A stretch of 64,000 nucleotides of DNA from Fonticella tunisiensis (GCF_004364155.1 NZ_SOAZ01000010.1:1-64000), one strand, 5' to 3'. Shown: positions 19,725 to 28,868, counted from the first letter of the stretch. The notes: generated from the sequence alone by a model not told the origin. Numbers and translations are program-made.

Positions 19725-20345
19725 CTAACAGCAGGATATTAAATCCCCTCCAAGACATTCACAGCATTGATCTCCACAGCAAAGGCAGGCACAGGTAGTA
19801 CATAGGTCATTATCTGTGCTTCCTCTTCTTTTATATGAATAATTCGTATAACTCCTATTGCTGTTCACTACTCTATTAAGCACATCCCTGTATTCATAGT
19901 TTGAAGGATCCATTTCAACCGCCCTTCGCAAATCGTCATATGCCTGACTGTACCAACCCTTCCTTAAGGAAATAAGACCTCTCAAAAAGTACCATTCTGC
20001 ATTTCTTAAATCTATACTATTGAGTTCATATTCTGCAGCCCTTAAATCATTTCTGCTGATATGTTCCCTTACCCTTCGGAATGCATCATTACTTCCTCTA
20101 CGTGTCCCATTATCTGAATACCCCCAGCTGCTCCTATATCCATAGTTATGGGAAGTTGGAGCCTCTCGCATCAAATACTGATAAGCCTCATTTATTTCCC
20201 TCATTTTCTCCTCAGCCAAATCCCTTAAGGGATTATCGTTGTACTTATCGGGGTGATATTTCTTCACAAGTTCCCTGTATGCTTGCTTTATTTCCTCCTC
20301 CGATGCGCCTTCTCTTATACCTAAAACCTCGTAAGGATTTTTCAT
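19725..20345 (-). CDS. J-domain protein with TPR-like region and cysteine-rich tail
   Basis: Protein of 206 residues from the ATG at 20345, which follows AAGGAGG. An N-terminal J domain (about 3-65) carries the HPD motif at 31-33, so it should stimulate a DnaK-type ATPase. Residues about 95-165 form two helix pairs like TPR units. The last 25 residues are cysteine-rich with repeated CC pairs ([12 protein letters not shown] and a final CC), possibly a metal site. It overlaps the end of the DUF5685 gene by 101 bases. Partner of that gene in many clostridia. Confidence 0.85.
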   Translation of the reverse strand: MKNPYEVLGIREGASEEEIKQAYRELVKKYHPDKYNDNPLRDLAEEKMREINEAYQYLMREAPTSHNYGYRSSWGYSDNGTRRGSNDAFRRVREHISRNDLRAAEYELNSIDLRNAEWYFLRGLISLRKGWYSQAYDDLRRAVEMDPSNYEYRDVLNRVVNSNRSYTNYSYKRRGSTDNDLCTTCACLCCGDQCCECLGGDLISCC

Positions 20346-21180
20346 CTTTACATCCTCCTTCAAATGCAGCCATAGTTCTTCGTTCCATGCCAAGATAAAC
20401 TATATTTTCAATAATACCACCATTCTTCTTCATTTTCAGAAGCTCAAAGGACTTTGACATTTCATCAAGGCATTTTATGAGTGTAAACTGAATGTTTTCT
20501 TTTATCCTGCTCTTAAAATCCCATGGATTTTCTCCCTTATAATTAAAAGCGTAAATACATGGATTATATCTTTTCTTCTGGATATCTTCTATAAGATCAT
20601 CAAATGCATCAAGTATGTATACCCATTTCCCAATGTTATAGCCCATCACCTTTAAAATTCTACTTTTATCCCCTATAGAGAAAATTTCTGAAGTGATGCA
20701 GGCAAAATAATGAGATACTTCATCAATGCTGCTGCATCTTTTCTTTTCAAGAATACTTAATTCCCTCAAATAAAAATCTACCTCTTGTACCTTTTTAGCA
20801 GCCAAATCCGATAGATTTTTTGTGTTAACAAACCTTGACAACACCAGTGAAACGTAATTTTTATCATCATTATAGTCGTCCATCAACTTTCTGTTACTTA
20901 ATATAATGTTCATATCAGCGGCATATTCGATGTATGGATTTGATTTCATTGTAAGAACCTTTTTCATTTTAAAGGGACAAAAACTTTTTACTCCTATTTC
21001 CTTATCAAGATATGTAGAAGACAGAAGCACAGCCAGAAAAGCCATGTCATATGTAAGTGTGAACTTTGATACATATGATTTTCTTCCTATCTCACTACAA
21101 AGTCCGCAGTAATAGGCCCTAAATACATCATATTCTTTTATTTTCAACTCTCCCTTTAATGGTGTAACATAACCAAACAT
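20245..21180 (-). CDS. DUF5685 family protein
   Basis: Helical protein of 311 residues with the family opening [28 protein letters not shown]. It has paired cysteines early (YYCGLC), a CPFKMKK segment near 90 and [17 protein letters not shown] near 200, the last reminiscent of the aspartate-rich helices of prenyl-transfer enzymes. The reading frame continues 101 bases into the J-domain gene; the final 33 residues may be a non-homologous extension caused by loss of an earlier stop. Role unknown. Confidence 0.78.
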   Translation of the reverse strand: MFGYVTPLKGELKIKEYDVFRAYYCGLCSEIGRKSYVSKFTLTYDMAFLAVLLSSTYLDKEIGVKSFCPFKMKKVLTMKSNPYIEYAADMNIILSNRKLMDDYNDDKNYVSLVLSRFVNTKNLSDLAAKKVQEVDFYLRELSILEKKRCSSIDEVSHYFACITSEIFSIGDKSRILKVMGYNIGKWVYILDAFDDLIEDIQKKRYNPCIYAFNYKGENPWDFKSRIKENIQFTLIKCLDEMSKSFELLKMKKNGGIIENIVYLGMERRTMAAFEGGCKDEKSLRGFRYKRRRIGGGNKASIQGTCEEISPR

Positions 21181-21244
21181 ATAAGCGGTTCCCCCTATAA
21201 CGATATTTTACATTAAAAAATCCATAGTTAAAAGAATATTTTAA

Positions 21245-21706
21245 TTATTCATTCCCCATTTTAAAGCCCCTCTGTCTAAGTGCCTCGTATAGGAGCACTG
21301 CGGCAGAAGTTGAAAGGTTTAGGGATTCAACCCTTTTATCCATTGGTATGTATACAGTTTCATCACACATGGCCATTTTCCCCTTTGAAAGCCCAGTAGC
21401 TTCATTACCAAACACAAAAACAGTAGGTCTGGTGTAATCTATTTCTGTATAGAGGTATTTTGCATAGGGGGAGGTTCCAATTATTTGTTTGTCTTCTGAT
21501 TTTAATTTTTTAATCAGCCCTTCAAAATCTTCAACATATTCTATTTCTGTAATTTCTTCATATCCTACTGCTGATAGCCTTGCCTTTCTATTTGTATGTT
21601 TTATACTGTTTCCTGTGAAATAAATTTTAGAATTTGTTGCACAGGCAAGTCTAATGATTACGCCTACATTAATAGGTTTTTTTATGTTGTCCAGTATAAT
21701 CTCCAA
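21245..21706 (-). CDS. SpoU/TrmH-type RNA 2'-O-methyltransferase (TrmL-like)
   Basis: SAM-dependent RNA ribose methyltransferase of the SPOUT class, 153 residues, about TrmL size. The three family motifs are visible: a motif 1-like segment KPINVGVIIRLACAT (about 10-24), motif 2 VFGNEATGLSK (about 97-107), and motif 3 IPMDKRVESLNLSTSAAVLLYEALRQ (about 120-145), which forms the knot. The substrate RNA cannot be named; the N-terminus differs from typical TrmL. Monocistronic, followed by DUF5685 on the same strand. Confidence 0.85.
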   Translation of the reverse strand: MEIILDNIKKPINVGVIIRLACATNSKIYFTGNSIKHTNRKARLSAVGYEEITEIEYVEDFEGLIKKLKSEDKQIIGTSPYAKYLYTEIDYTRPTVFVFGNEATGLSKGKMAMCDETVYIPMDKRVESLNLSTSAAVLLYEALRQRGFKMGNE

Positions 21707-21904
21707 TTAAAAAAACCTCCTTATCTTTTGTTTTAAATTTCTATAATGGTATAATCAATGTTACATTAAAAAACAACTCTGTTAACTTCCTGTTGAGTTC
21801 TTTGTTTATTATTTCTTTTTTTCTCCAAAATAACCTATAACTATTATTAAAAAGCCTTTGTATCTGATTCAATAGCTAATTAAACTTCATTTTATCCCTC
21901 CATC

Positions 21905-21932
21905 TATGCTTTATAATATATTATAAAGCATA
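21905..21932. repeat. Perfect 28-base palindrome
   Basis: A perfect palindrome with half-site TATGCTTTATAATA lies in the gap between the SpoU methylase and HMA genes. An A6T6 run follows it. It contains no GC-rich stem, so it is a weak terminator; it could be an operator for a dimeric regulator or part of the neighbouring repeat. Confidence 0.7.
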
Positions 21933-21959
21933 AAAAATTTTTTAACATCAAAAAATCAA

Positions 21960-22180
21960 GGTTAACGCATTACGCTAGTTTTATTTTCAAAAAACGCTTT
22001 AATAAAAAATATATTTCGCTCGCAATTACGTTTACACACAGAGGTCTATTGCTAGCTAAAACAGTTCGCTTCATATATTTTTTATCACAGCGCCTAACTG
22101 TATATTTTTCTGCTTTTATTCCAATTGGCTTTTCAGAGTAGCTCTGCATGAAACAAAATTCACCACAATATTATGAAAAA
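21960..22180 (-). repeat. Interspersed palindromic repeat, compact copy C1
   Basis: About 220 bases with repeat ends on both sides but lacking most of the central hairpin. On the minus strand the right side reads AGCTACTCTGAAAAGCCAAT, then GGAATAAAAGCAGAAA and GGCGCTGTGATAAAAAATAT, closely matching the L-end at 59343. The left side has TTAACGCATTACGCTAG and TAATAAAAAATATATTTCGC. It adjoins copy C2 in the same gap. Confidence 0.75.
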
Positions 22181-22189
22181 AGTTTATAA

Positions 22190-22470
22190 ATTAATCCGCT
22201 TTTCAGTTCAAGAACTAAAGCAGAGATAAAAAATATATGCAGGTGGCATTTTAGCGAGCAATTAGAAGTTCTTGGCACACAGAATGAAGCAGAGCCTTAG
22301 AATGGTTCGTGGTGTTTGAGCGAGAGGGAGTTCACAAACCTTCTTATGCTGTGCGAATTCGGTGCCTTAGAACTTCTTTGCGAAGCGTAGCAGCGACCGA
22401 AATATATTTTTTATCGCAACGCAATCTGTAAATTTATCTAGCACAACAAGTAAAACTGGTAAAAAGCTTT
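22190..22470 (-). repeat. Interspersed palindromic repeat, full copy C2
   Basis: Inverted relative to copies at 18737 and 59343. On the plus strand it runs AATTAATCCGCTTTTCAGTT, CAAGAACTAAAGC, GAGATAAAAAATATATG, AGAAGTTCTTGGCAC, a central hairpin with loop GTTTGAGCGAGAGGGAGTT, GTGCCTTAGAACTTCTTTGC, and GAAATATATTTTTTATCGCA. Its last 90 bases match the first 90 of copy B very closely. The central stem differs in sequence from the other full copies but still pairs. Together with C1 and the palindrome it accounts for the 826-base gap 21707-22532. Confidence 0.85.
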
Positions 22471-22492
22471 AGTTTAAACGAATGCAAAATAA

Positions 22493-22524
22493 AGCTTACA
22501 ACCCTTCCTTCTGGATTGTAAGCT
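22493..22524 (-). terminator. Terminator of the HMA-domain gene
   Basis: The stem AGCTTACAACCC/GGATTGTAAGCT, followed on the minus strand by TTTATTTT. Confidence 0.8.
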
Positions 22525-22532
22525 CATTGACA

Positions 22533-22745
22533 CTATAGATTTTTTACCTTGAAACCTTTTTTTTCTATTACATATTTTATCTTGTCCTCAACAACCTGAT
22601 TTTGATCAAAATAAACGTTTACACTGCCGTCTTCATAGTTTACATCTACATCTTCAATGCCTCTCATACCAACAATAGCACTTCTTATTTCTTTGGCTGA
22701 AGCCTCATCATGCATGGATGGAACCTTAAAAGAATATTCTTTCAT
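22533..22745 (-). CDS. HMA-fold protein lacking the CxxC metal site
   Basis: Seventy residues with the ferredoxin-like heavy-metal-associated fold (beta-alpha-beta-beta-alpha-beta). The usual GMxCxxC loop reads VPSMHDEAS, so both metal-binding cysteines are missing. The rest, with IVGMRGIEDVDVNYEDGSVNVYF, is typical of CopZ/MerP relatives. It cannot bind copper in the standard way; it may be a sensor or adaptor domain. The ATG at 22745 has 7-base spacing from GGAGGG; the ATG at 22751 is too close. Confidence 0.8.
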   Translation of the reverse strand: MKEYSFKVPSMHDEASAKEIRSAIVGMRGIEDVDVNYEDGSVNVYFDQNQVVEDKIKYVIEKKGFKVKNL

Positions 22746-22782
22746 GTTCATCCCTCCTGCATTTATCTTTTGCTCTTTTATA

Positions 22783-23463
22783 TCATAATATCCTCACCGG
22801 GTCGAAGTTAATTATGTCAGCGGAGGTACATATATACTGTATTTCATTGTATATGCCATTTATACATATGTCCCTGGAATCATAATGTATATGGCCATAT
22901 ATAACCTTCTCGACGGGATATGTAGAAAGAAGATTTAAAAACTCTTCACTTCTGCTTATTTTTGTCACAGGAGGATAATGCAGCATAACTATAAGCTTGT
23001 TCTTTCCTTGCTTCAATGCATCATCCATTGACATTTTAAGCCTTAAAATTTCTCTCTTATATATCTTCTCATCGTGTTCCTCCTGGCCATCGATGTTAAC
23101 CCATCCCCGGGTTCCGCAAATACCATAATCCATATACCCATAGGAGGTATTTTGAATAAAATACATATCATTATATAGAGAATTTAATTTCTTTATTGAA
23201 CCCCACCAATAGTCGTGATTTCCCTTAATAAATATTTTTTTACCATTAAGATTATGTATAAATTCCAGATCAGGCAGTGCTTCATCAAGCTTCATAGCCC
23301 ATGAAATATCCCCGGCTATTAGCACTACATCTTCCTCAGAAATTTTATTATTCCAGTTTCCCATTATCCTTATATGATGTTCCTTCCATCTATCTCCAAA
23401 AACATCCATAGGTTTGTTAGTTCCTAGAGAAAAATGAAGGTCCGATATTGCAAACAATGCCAT
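22783..23463 (-). CDS. Calcineurin-like metallophosphoesterase
   Basis: Protein of 226 residues with the complete metallophosphoesterase set: SDLHFS (about 7-12), AGDISW (about 50-55), KGNHDYWW (about 79-86), MLHYPP (about 160-165) and YGHIHYD (about 190-196). It would bind two metal ions and hydrolyse a phosphodiester or phosphomonoester. Clostridia carry this cytosolic form widely without a known substrate. It lies divergent to the YlqG-like gene, 38 bases downstream of the HMA gene on the same strand. Confidence 0.9.
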   Translation of the reverse strand: MALFAISDLHFSLGTNKPMDVFGDRWKEHHIRIMGNWNNKISEEDVVLIAGDISWAMKLDEALPDLEFIHNLNGKKIFIKGNHDYWWGSIKKLNSLYNDMYFIQNTSYGYMDYGICGTRGWVNIDGQEEHDEKIYKREILRLKMSMDDALKQGKNKLIVMLHYPPVTKISRSEEFLNLLSTYPVEKVIYGHIHYDSRDICINGIYNEIQYICTSADIINFDPVRIL

Positions 23464-23538
23464 TTTATCACATCCTGTATTTTTATTCCTTCACTTTATT
23501 TTATTATATTTTTACCGATAATTTAATAGGTGATGTCT

Positions 23539-24761
23539 ATGTACATAAAAAATATTGAGCAGCTCAGTAATAAAAGCTTCTCATCTTCCTTAAATCTATC
23601 TCCAGGCGGTACAATATACGGAAAAGTTATTTTCTCATGTGATGGCAGAGAATATTTAAGGTTGTTTAACGGTACCATACTGCCTGTAGAATTTGCTTCA
23701 AAAAACAATATTGTGATGGATAAATATATTAAATACAGAATTGAACAGGTTAAAAATGATATCATAATTATAAAAGCCCTCTCAACAAACATAGAAGAAA
23801 AAAACATCTTAAAGCATTCATACAACCACATTCTTCAAAAACTAAATATACCATACGCGGAAGGAAAGGGCATAATAGATAGCCTTATAAAATTTAATCT
23901 ACCTGCGACCGATGAAAATATTTTAAAATATACAAAAATATTTCATTCATAAACAGGCTCAGAGATATTTCAAGGGATGATATTATATCCTTACTAAAGA
24001 ACTATAATCTTGATAAGGAGAATTTCAGTACAGTAATGAATATTATCTCATCCCTTAAAGAAATGGATACAGATTTTCTTGCTTTTCTCATTGAAAACAA
24101 TATACCATATAATATAGATAAAATGTTAATGGTTCAAAATCACATAAAATATAATTTTTCTATTAATGATATTCTGGAATTGATAAATATTTCTCTCAGA
24201 AAAAATGGTAGAGAAAATACAAGTGATGATTCAAGTAGCAAAAGTTTTCTTATAAACAAAAAGGAGCTATTTAACGAATATGAGATTGATCTTGCTAAAG
24301 AAATTATAAGTAAAATTCCTTATGATGAATTAAAAAAACTAATTGATGATGTTGACGTATTAAATCATTTGAAGGATAACTACATAATCTATAATTTCAA
24401 TACATTACACAAAGATAGTGTTTTTAAACATAAAATATTAATTAAAAATAAATATAAAAATTCCAGGTCCATAGATATAAACGATATAAAACTCTTTATA
24501 TCAGTCCAGACGCCAAACATTGGCCTCATAGAAGGATATATCACTAAAAAACACGACGATATATCCATTCTCTTTAAAGTTGAACAGAAGTTTTTAAAGG
24601 TTTTTGAAAAAGATATCGATATTTTAAAGAATACTTTAATTCAAAAAGGATATAACCCTATTAGTTTATCCGTTGAAAAAATCGTGATACCCAGTAATAT
24701 AGTTAATCTTTCATCATTTTTTAACAGTAATTCTACAAAGGAATTGGATGTGATGGTGTGA
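23539..24761 (+). pseudogene. YlqG-like (FliK-related?) protein gene interrupted by a frameshift
   Basis: Two adjacent open frames read as one protein. The first (from ATG 23539, 6 bases after AGGTGA) ends at the TAA at 23950-23952 after KYTKIFHS. The second frame is open upstream of its first ATG (24036) and reads INRLRDISRDDIISLL across the junction, so a one-base shift near 23940-23950 in an A/T-rich tract joins them to about 410 residues. The position before a YlqH-like FlhB domain matches the ylqG-ylqH pair of B. subtilis, possibly a relict hook-length control protein. It may be a true mutation or a sequencing error. Confidence 0.75.
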
Positions 24762-25018
24762 AAAAAAAAGCTGCAGCGTTAAGATATGAGAAAGGCTATA
24801 TAGCTCCCAAAGTAACTGCTATTGGCTTTGGACATATTGCAGAGAAAATTATTGAAGAGGCCAACAGGAACAACGTGCCTGTAATTTCAAATGAAAAACT
24901 GGCTGAAAGCCTGTCATCCCTGACAATAGATCAGGAAATACCTTCTGAATTATACGAGGCCGTTGCTGCAGTCATTGCCTACATATACAGTGTTAATGAT
25001 AAAGCTAAAACTATTTAA
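24758..25018 (+). CDS. Stand-alone FlhB C-terminal-domain protein (YlqH/FlhX-like)
   Basis: Eighty-six residues equal to the cytoplasmic export-gate switch domain of FlhB. Recognisable are ALRYEKGYIAPKVTAIGFGHIAEKI and NVPVISNEKLAE. The usual autocleavage motif NPTH is absent; RYEKGYIAP stands in its place, as in FlhB-like YlqH. GTG start overlaps the previous stop by 4 bases, so it is translationally coupled to the frameshifted gene. No other flagellar gene is in the window. Confidence 0.85.
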   Translation: MKKKAAALRYEKGYIAPKVTAIGFGHIAEKIIEEANRNNVPVISNEKLAESLSSLTIDQEIPSELYEAVAAVIAYIYSVNDKAKTI

Positions 25019-25043
25019 AATTTACTCGAAGGGACTGACAACC

Positions 25044-25739
25044 ATGGATAATGTTAATATAAGTAAAGAATTTCTATATGATAAAACGTATAAATGTCCT
25101 GTATGTGAATCATACTTTAAGGCTAAAGCTGTTAGATCAGGAAAGGCACGCCTCATTTCAAAGGATTCAGATTTCATGCCGAGGTACCAGAATATTAACC
25201 CACTTTACTATGATGTTATTATATGCCCTAAATGTGGATACGGAGCATTAATTAAATATTTTGATAAGATTAAAAGCTCCCAGTGTCAACTTATAAGAGA
25301 AAAAGTAACTTCTAAATTTAAGCCAAGGATATACCCCGACGTCTATGATGTTGATATAGCAATTGAAAGGCATAAGCTTGCACTGGTAAATACCATTGTT
25401 AAAAACGCAAGGGTGAGCGAAGAGGCTTATACATGCCTTAAAATAGCGTGGTTATACAGAATCAAAGGGGATAACTTAAATGAATTAAAATTTTTAATGC
25501 AGTCCTTAACAAAATTTAAGGAGGCATATGAAAAGGAACCTCATCCTATATGCGGTATGAACACCTTTACACTAACCTATCTTATTGGCGAACTTGAAAG
25601 AAGGTGCGGCAATAACGAGAATGCCCTTCAATGGTTTGGAAAGGTTATAGTAAATCCTGGAGTTAATTCAAGATTAAAGGAGCTTGCAAGGGATCAAAAG
25701 GATTTAATAAAAGAAAATACCTTAAATAGAGACAAATAA
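25044..25739 (+). CDS. DUF2225 family protein
   Basis: Cytosolic protein of 231 residues with a zinc-ribbon-like start: YKCPVCESYF (about 10-19) and IICPKCGYGAL (about 51-61), two CxxC pairs. The rest is helical with TPR-like repeats (about 125-215), including CLKIAWLYRIKGD and ALQWFGKVI. The start at 25044 is preferred because the upstream extension overlaps the FlhB-like gene in another frame and lacks a ribosome site. Function unknown. Confidence 0.85.
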   Translation: MDNVNISKEFLYDKTYKCPVCESYFKAKAVRSGKARLISKDSDFMPRYQNINPLYYDVIICPKCGYGALIKYFDKIKSSQCQLIREKVTSKFKPRIYPDVYDVDIAIERHKLALVNTIVKNARVSEEAYTCLKIAWLYRIKGDNLNELKFLMQSLTKFKEAYEKEPHPICGMNTFTLTYLIGELERRCGNNENALQWFGKVIVNPGVNSRLKELARDQKDLIKENTLNRDK

Positions 25740-25764
25740 AAGGACTTCAAAGAGCCCTTTTATT
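25735..25764. terminator. Bidirectional terminator after DUF2225
   Basis: AATAAAAGG/CCTTTTATT stem between two converging genes. Confidence 0.7.
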
Positions 25765-25774
25765 CTAAAAAAAA

Positions 25775-26056
25775 TTAAATTGACGATGTTACTGCACTAA
25801 TAAATGCACTACATGCAATTAATGCAATTACAAATAGTGCCAGAGATATTATGCTGAGCACAACCCCCGTGGTTGCCATTCCAGCACCTCCAAGAGTTCC
25901 ATTTGATTCATTGATTTTCTTCTTTGCATTGATTCCAAGTATTAGTCCTACGATTGCACAGGCAAGCCCTACCCAGTAAAGTCCTGGAATGATTGAAAGA
26001 ACAATTGCTACAATCCCAAGTACCATTGATGCAATAGCGGTTCCTTCATTTTTCAT
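25775..26056 (-). CDS. DUF4190-domain membrane protein
   Basis: Small membrane protein of 93 residues with three hydrophobic segments. The GIVAIVLSIIPGLYWVGLACAIVG and GLILGINAKKK block is the DUF4190 signature. ATG at 26056 follows GGGAGGG. Function unknown. Confidence 0.82.
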   Translation of the reverse strand: MKNEGTAIASMVLGIVAIVLSIIPGLYWVGLACAIVGLILGINAKKKINESNGTLGGAGMATTGVVLSIISLALFVIALIACSAFISAVTSSI

Positions 26057-26086
26057 GGTTAACCCTCCCACCCAGTAATTTAATTA

Positions 26087-26104
26087 AAATACCCTTAGGT
26101 ATTT
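26087..26104. promoter_or_regulatory. Inverted repeat AAATACC-N4-GGTATTT upstream of DUF4190
   Basis: A perfect 7-base inverted repeat with 4-base spacer, about 30 bases before the DUF4190 start. It resembles the ATACC...GGTAT site at 28869-28885, though the spacing differs. It is a candidate operator, not proven. Confidence 0.35.
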
Positions 26105-26228
26105 TTAAACTTTTTATTAATACATTATTAATTTATTATAACGACTGGATTTATATGACAATTTTTTTAAAGATCCTGATTGAAAAGTTATCTTCAGGTA
26201 AAGGTTTAAACTAACATACCTCTAAAGA

Positions 26229-26275
26229 AATATGAAGCACCATCAAACTCAAATGTTTTAATGGTACTTCATATT
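26229..26275 (-). terminator. Terminator of the CoA-disulfide reductase fusion gene
   Basis: The stem AATATGAAGCACCAT/ATGGTACTTCATATT with one mismatch, just beyond the stop codon. Confidence 0.75.
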
Positions 26276-26291
26276 GATTGTCAAATTATTA

Positions 26292-28787
26292 TTATATAAA
26301 CAGACTCATATTCGATTGTTCGGCTTCTCCAAGGAAGGTTGCAACTCCACCAATTTCCACTCCATCAATTAGCTCTTCCTTCTTAATCCCCATAACATCC
26401 ATGGACATCGAACATGCCACAAGCCTAACTCCGTTTTCCTTTGCCTGTTTAATAAGCTCTTCCAGTGAGGATATATTCTTCCTCCTCATTATTCCTCTTA
26501 TCATTCTAGGTCCTATACCTCCCATATTCATCTTTGACAGCCTTAGCTTTTTGCTTCCCCTTGGCATCATTCTGCCAAACATTCTTTCTATAAAATTCTT
26601 GTTAACCTTTGGAGCAACATCCTTTCTCAGAATATTTAATCCCCAGAAGGTAAAGAACATAGTGACGGGCCTTCCCATAGCAGCAGCTCCGTTTGCAATG
26701 ATAAATGAAGCTATTGCCTTATCGAGGTCACCGCTGAAAACCACCATTGTTTTTCCTTGAGGAAGCTCAACATATGCAGATGGTTGTAATGTTGAACATC
26801 TGTTTGAGGTAAGGCTTCCTGAATCACTATCCTTTCTTATATATGCAACAAAGTCACAGGAGGTTTTTTCAACTCCTATCAATGTGTTTCCCGTCCTCTG
26901 ACACCAAGACTTAATGTCATTTGAAAAGGCAGGATCTGTTACGTGTACTTCAAGGACGTCTCCCACATTTATTTTTTCAATTTCTTTATATACCTTCATG
27001 ATGGGTCCAGGGCACTGAAGTCCACAGGCATCAACCTTCACTGTTTTGACGTTTGGGTTTATTTCAGACTTTTTTTTACTTTCCTTATAATCTGGCTTTT
27101 CCATATGTGTCATCTCATCATTCATCTTTACACCTTCACCATAATGAAAGTTTACCGCCTGATATATATCGTATCCTCCACTGAGATTATAAACGTCAAA
27201 TCCTTTTTGCGCCAGTATCCTGTAAGCTATATATCCTCTAAGTCCTACTTTACAGTAAACAAGAACTTTCCTATCCTTTGGGATTTCTCTTATTCTCCTT
27301 CTTAAATCATCCACAGGTATATTTACGGCTCCCTCAATATGCCCGCCTTCATATTCTATATCTGTCCTTACATCAACTATGAAGAAGCCTTCTTTCTTAA
27401 TTTCATCCAGTTCATCCCAGTGTTTTATCTTCATATCCCCTCGGAGGATATTTGAAGCTGTAAATCCCGCCATATTTACAGGGTCCTTTGCGGATGAATA
27501 TGGAGGAGCATAGGCCAGTTCAAGCTCTTCAAGATCATACACTGTAAGTCCATGCCTTATGGCCGTTGCAAGAACATCTATACGTTTATCCACTCCATCC
27601 CTTCCGACTATTTGAGCCCCAAGAAGCTTACCATCCTCAGACGAGAACAGTATCTTAATCGTCATGATAAATGCTCCCGGGTAGTAACTGGCATGCGAAC
27701 CTGAGTGGGTATAGGATTTAATGTATGGTATTCCGGCCCTCTTCAGCGCCTTTTCATTGTTTCCTGTAGATGCAGCAGTTAGATCAAATACCTTTAATAT
27801 TGAAGTGCCCTGTGAACCTTTATACTTGACGTTTCTTCCACATATATTGTCAGCTGCTATTCTTCCCTGCTTATTTGCAGGACCTGCAAGAGGTATAGTG
27901 TTGCTTGTTCCGTTAACAAAATCCTTAAATTCTATCGCGTCTCCAACTGCATATATCGAAGGATCGGAGGTTTTTAAGGTTTCATCCACCTTAATTCCAC
28001 CTCTTTCTCCTATTTCAAGTCCTGCTTCCCTGGCAAGCTTTATTTCCGGCCTTACACCTATTGACATTATAACCATATCAACGTCGAGGGTCTTTCCACT
28101 CTTTAATGTAATTTTAATGTTTTCATTTCCTTCAAACTTTGTAACTGCATCTCCTGTTATAATTGACACACCATTGTCAACCAAGTGTTTTTCTAGAATT
28201 TTTGCCATCTCCACATCAAATGGTCCCATTATCTGTTCCATTGCTTCAATAATTGTAACATCCAAGCCAGCATCCTTAAGATTTTCAGCCATTTCAACAC
28301 CTATAAAACCTGCTCCTATAACGGCAGCTTTCTTTGGCTTTTTATTATCAATAAAAGACTTTATAGCATCTAAATCCGTCATATTTCTTAAGGTAAATAT
28401 GCCATCCCTGTTTACCCCTTCAATAGGCGGGACAAATGGTGCTGCTCCCGGTGATAAAATTATATAATCATATTTTTCTCTATACACTTTTCCATCAGCA
28501 GATAAAACTTCTACCTCTTTAGCTTCTCTATCAATCTTAGTAACCTCTGTTTTTACCCTTATATCAATATTAAATCTCGCTTCCATTCCCTCTTCAGTTT
28601 GAACAAGAAGCTTTTCTCTATCATCTATAGTACCTCCAATATAATATGGAAGACCACAATTTGCAAAGGATATATATTCTCCTCTTTCAAACATGATAAT
28701 TTCAACTGTTTCATCAAGCCTCCTGAGCCTTGCTGCTGCACTGGCCCCTCCAGCTACCCCACCTATGATAATGACCCTTTTTCCCAT
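26292..28787 (-). CDS. CoA-disulfide reductase-like FAD/NAD(P) oxidoreductase fused to rhodanese, TusA and DsrE-like domains
   Basis: An 831-residue sulfur-handling fusion. Residues 1-445 form the flavoprotein disulfide reductase with FAD motif GGVAGGASAAARLR and single active cysteine C44 in SFANCGLPYY, as in CoA-disulfide reductases. Residues about 455-550 are a rhodanese with C512. Residues about 582-652 are a TusA/SirA domain with the CPGP motif (C592). Residues about 670-831 are a DsrE-like domain with C792. Together they could reduce CoA persulfide or polysulfide and pass sulfur between cysteines. All key cysteines are present. Start follows AAGGAGATGAGCTT. Confidence 0.93.
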   Translation of the reverse strand: MGKRVIIIGGVAGGASAAARLRRLDETVEIIMFERGEYISFANCGLPYYIGGTIDDREKLLVQTEEGMEARFNIDIRVKTEVTKIDREAKEVEVLSADGKVYREKYDYIILSPGAAPFVPPIEGVNRDGIFTLRNMTDLDAIKSFIDNKKPKKAAVIGAGFIGVEMAENLKDAGLDVTIIEAMEQIMGPFDVEMAKILEKHLVDNGVSIITGDAVTKFEGNENIKITLKSGKTLDVDMVIMSIGVRPEIKLAREAGLEIGERGGIKVDETLKTSDPSIYAVGDAIEFKDFVNGTSNTIPLAGPANKQGRIAADNICGRNVKYKGSQGTSILKVFDLTAASTGNNEKALKRAGIPYIKSYTHSGSHASYYPGAFIMTIKILFSSEDGKLLGAQIVGRDGVDKRIDVLATAIRHGLTVYDLEELELAYAPPYSSAKDPVNMAGFTASNILRGDMKIKHWDELDEIKKEGFFIVDVRTDIEYEGGHIEGAVNIPVDDLRRRIREIPKDRKVLVYCKVGLRGYIAYRILAQKGFDVYNLSGGYDIYQAVNFHYGEGVKMNDEMTHMEKPDYKESKKKSEINPNVKTVKVDACGLQCPGPIMKVYKEIEKINVGDVLEVHVTDPAFSNDIKSWCQRTGNTLIGVEKTSCDFVAYIRKDSDSGSLTSNRCSTLQPSAYVELPQGKTMVVFSGDLDKAIASFIIANGAAAMGRPVTMFFTFWGLNILRKDVAPKVNKNFIERMFGRMMPRGSKKLRLSKMNMGGIGPRMIRGIMRRKNISSLEELIKQAKENGVRLVACSMSMDVMGIKKEELIDGVEIGGVATFLGEAEQSNMSLFI

Positions 28788-28868
28788 AAGCTCATCTCCT
28801 TATATATTTATATTACAATATTCAAATTCTACAATTTAATGATATGACAAATATTACACAATGTCAAT

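Noticed and set aside
24963-25043. N-terminal extension of the DUF2225 protein to 24963
   Set aside because: It overlaps the FlhB-like gene in another frame and lacks a ribosome site; the ATG at 25044 begins the conserved part.
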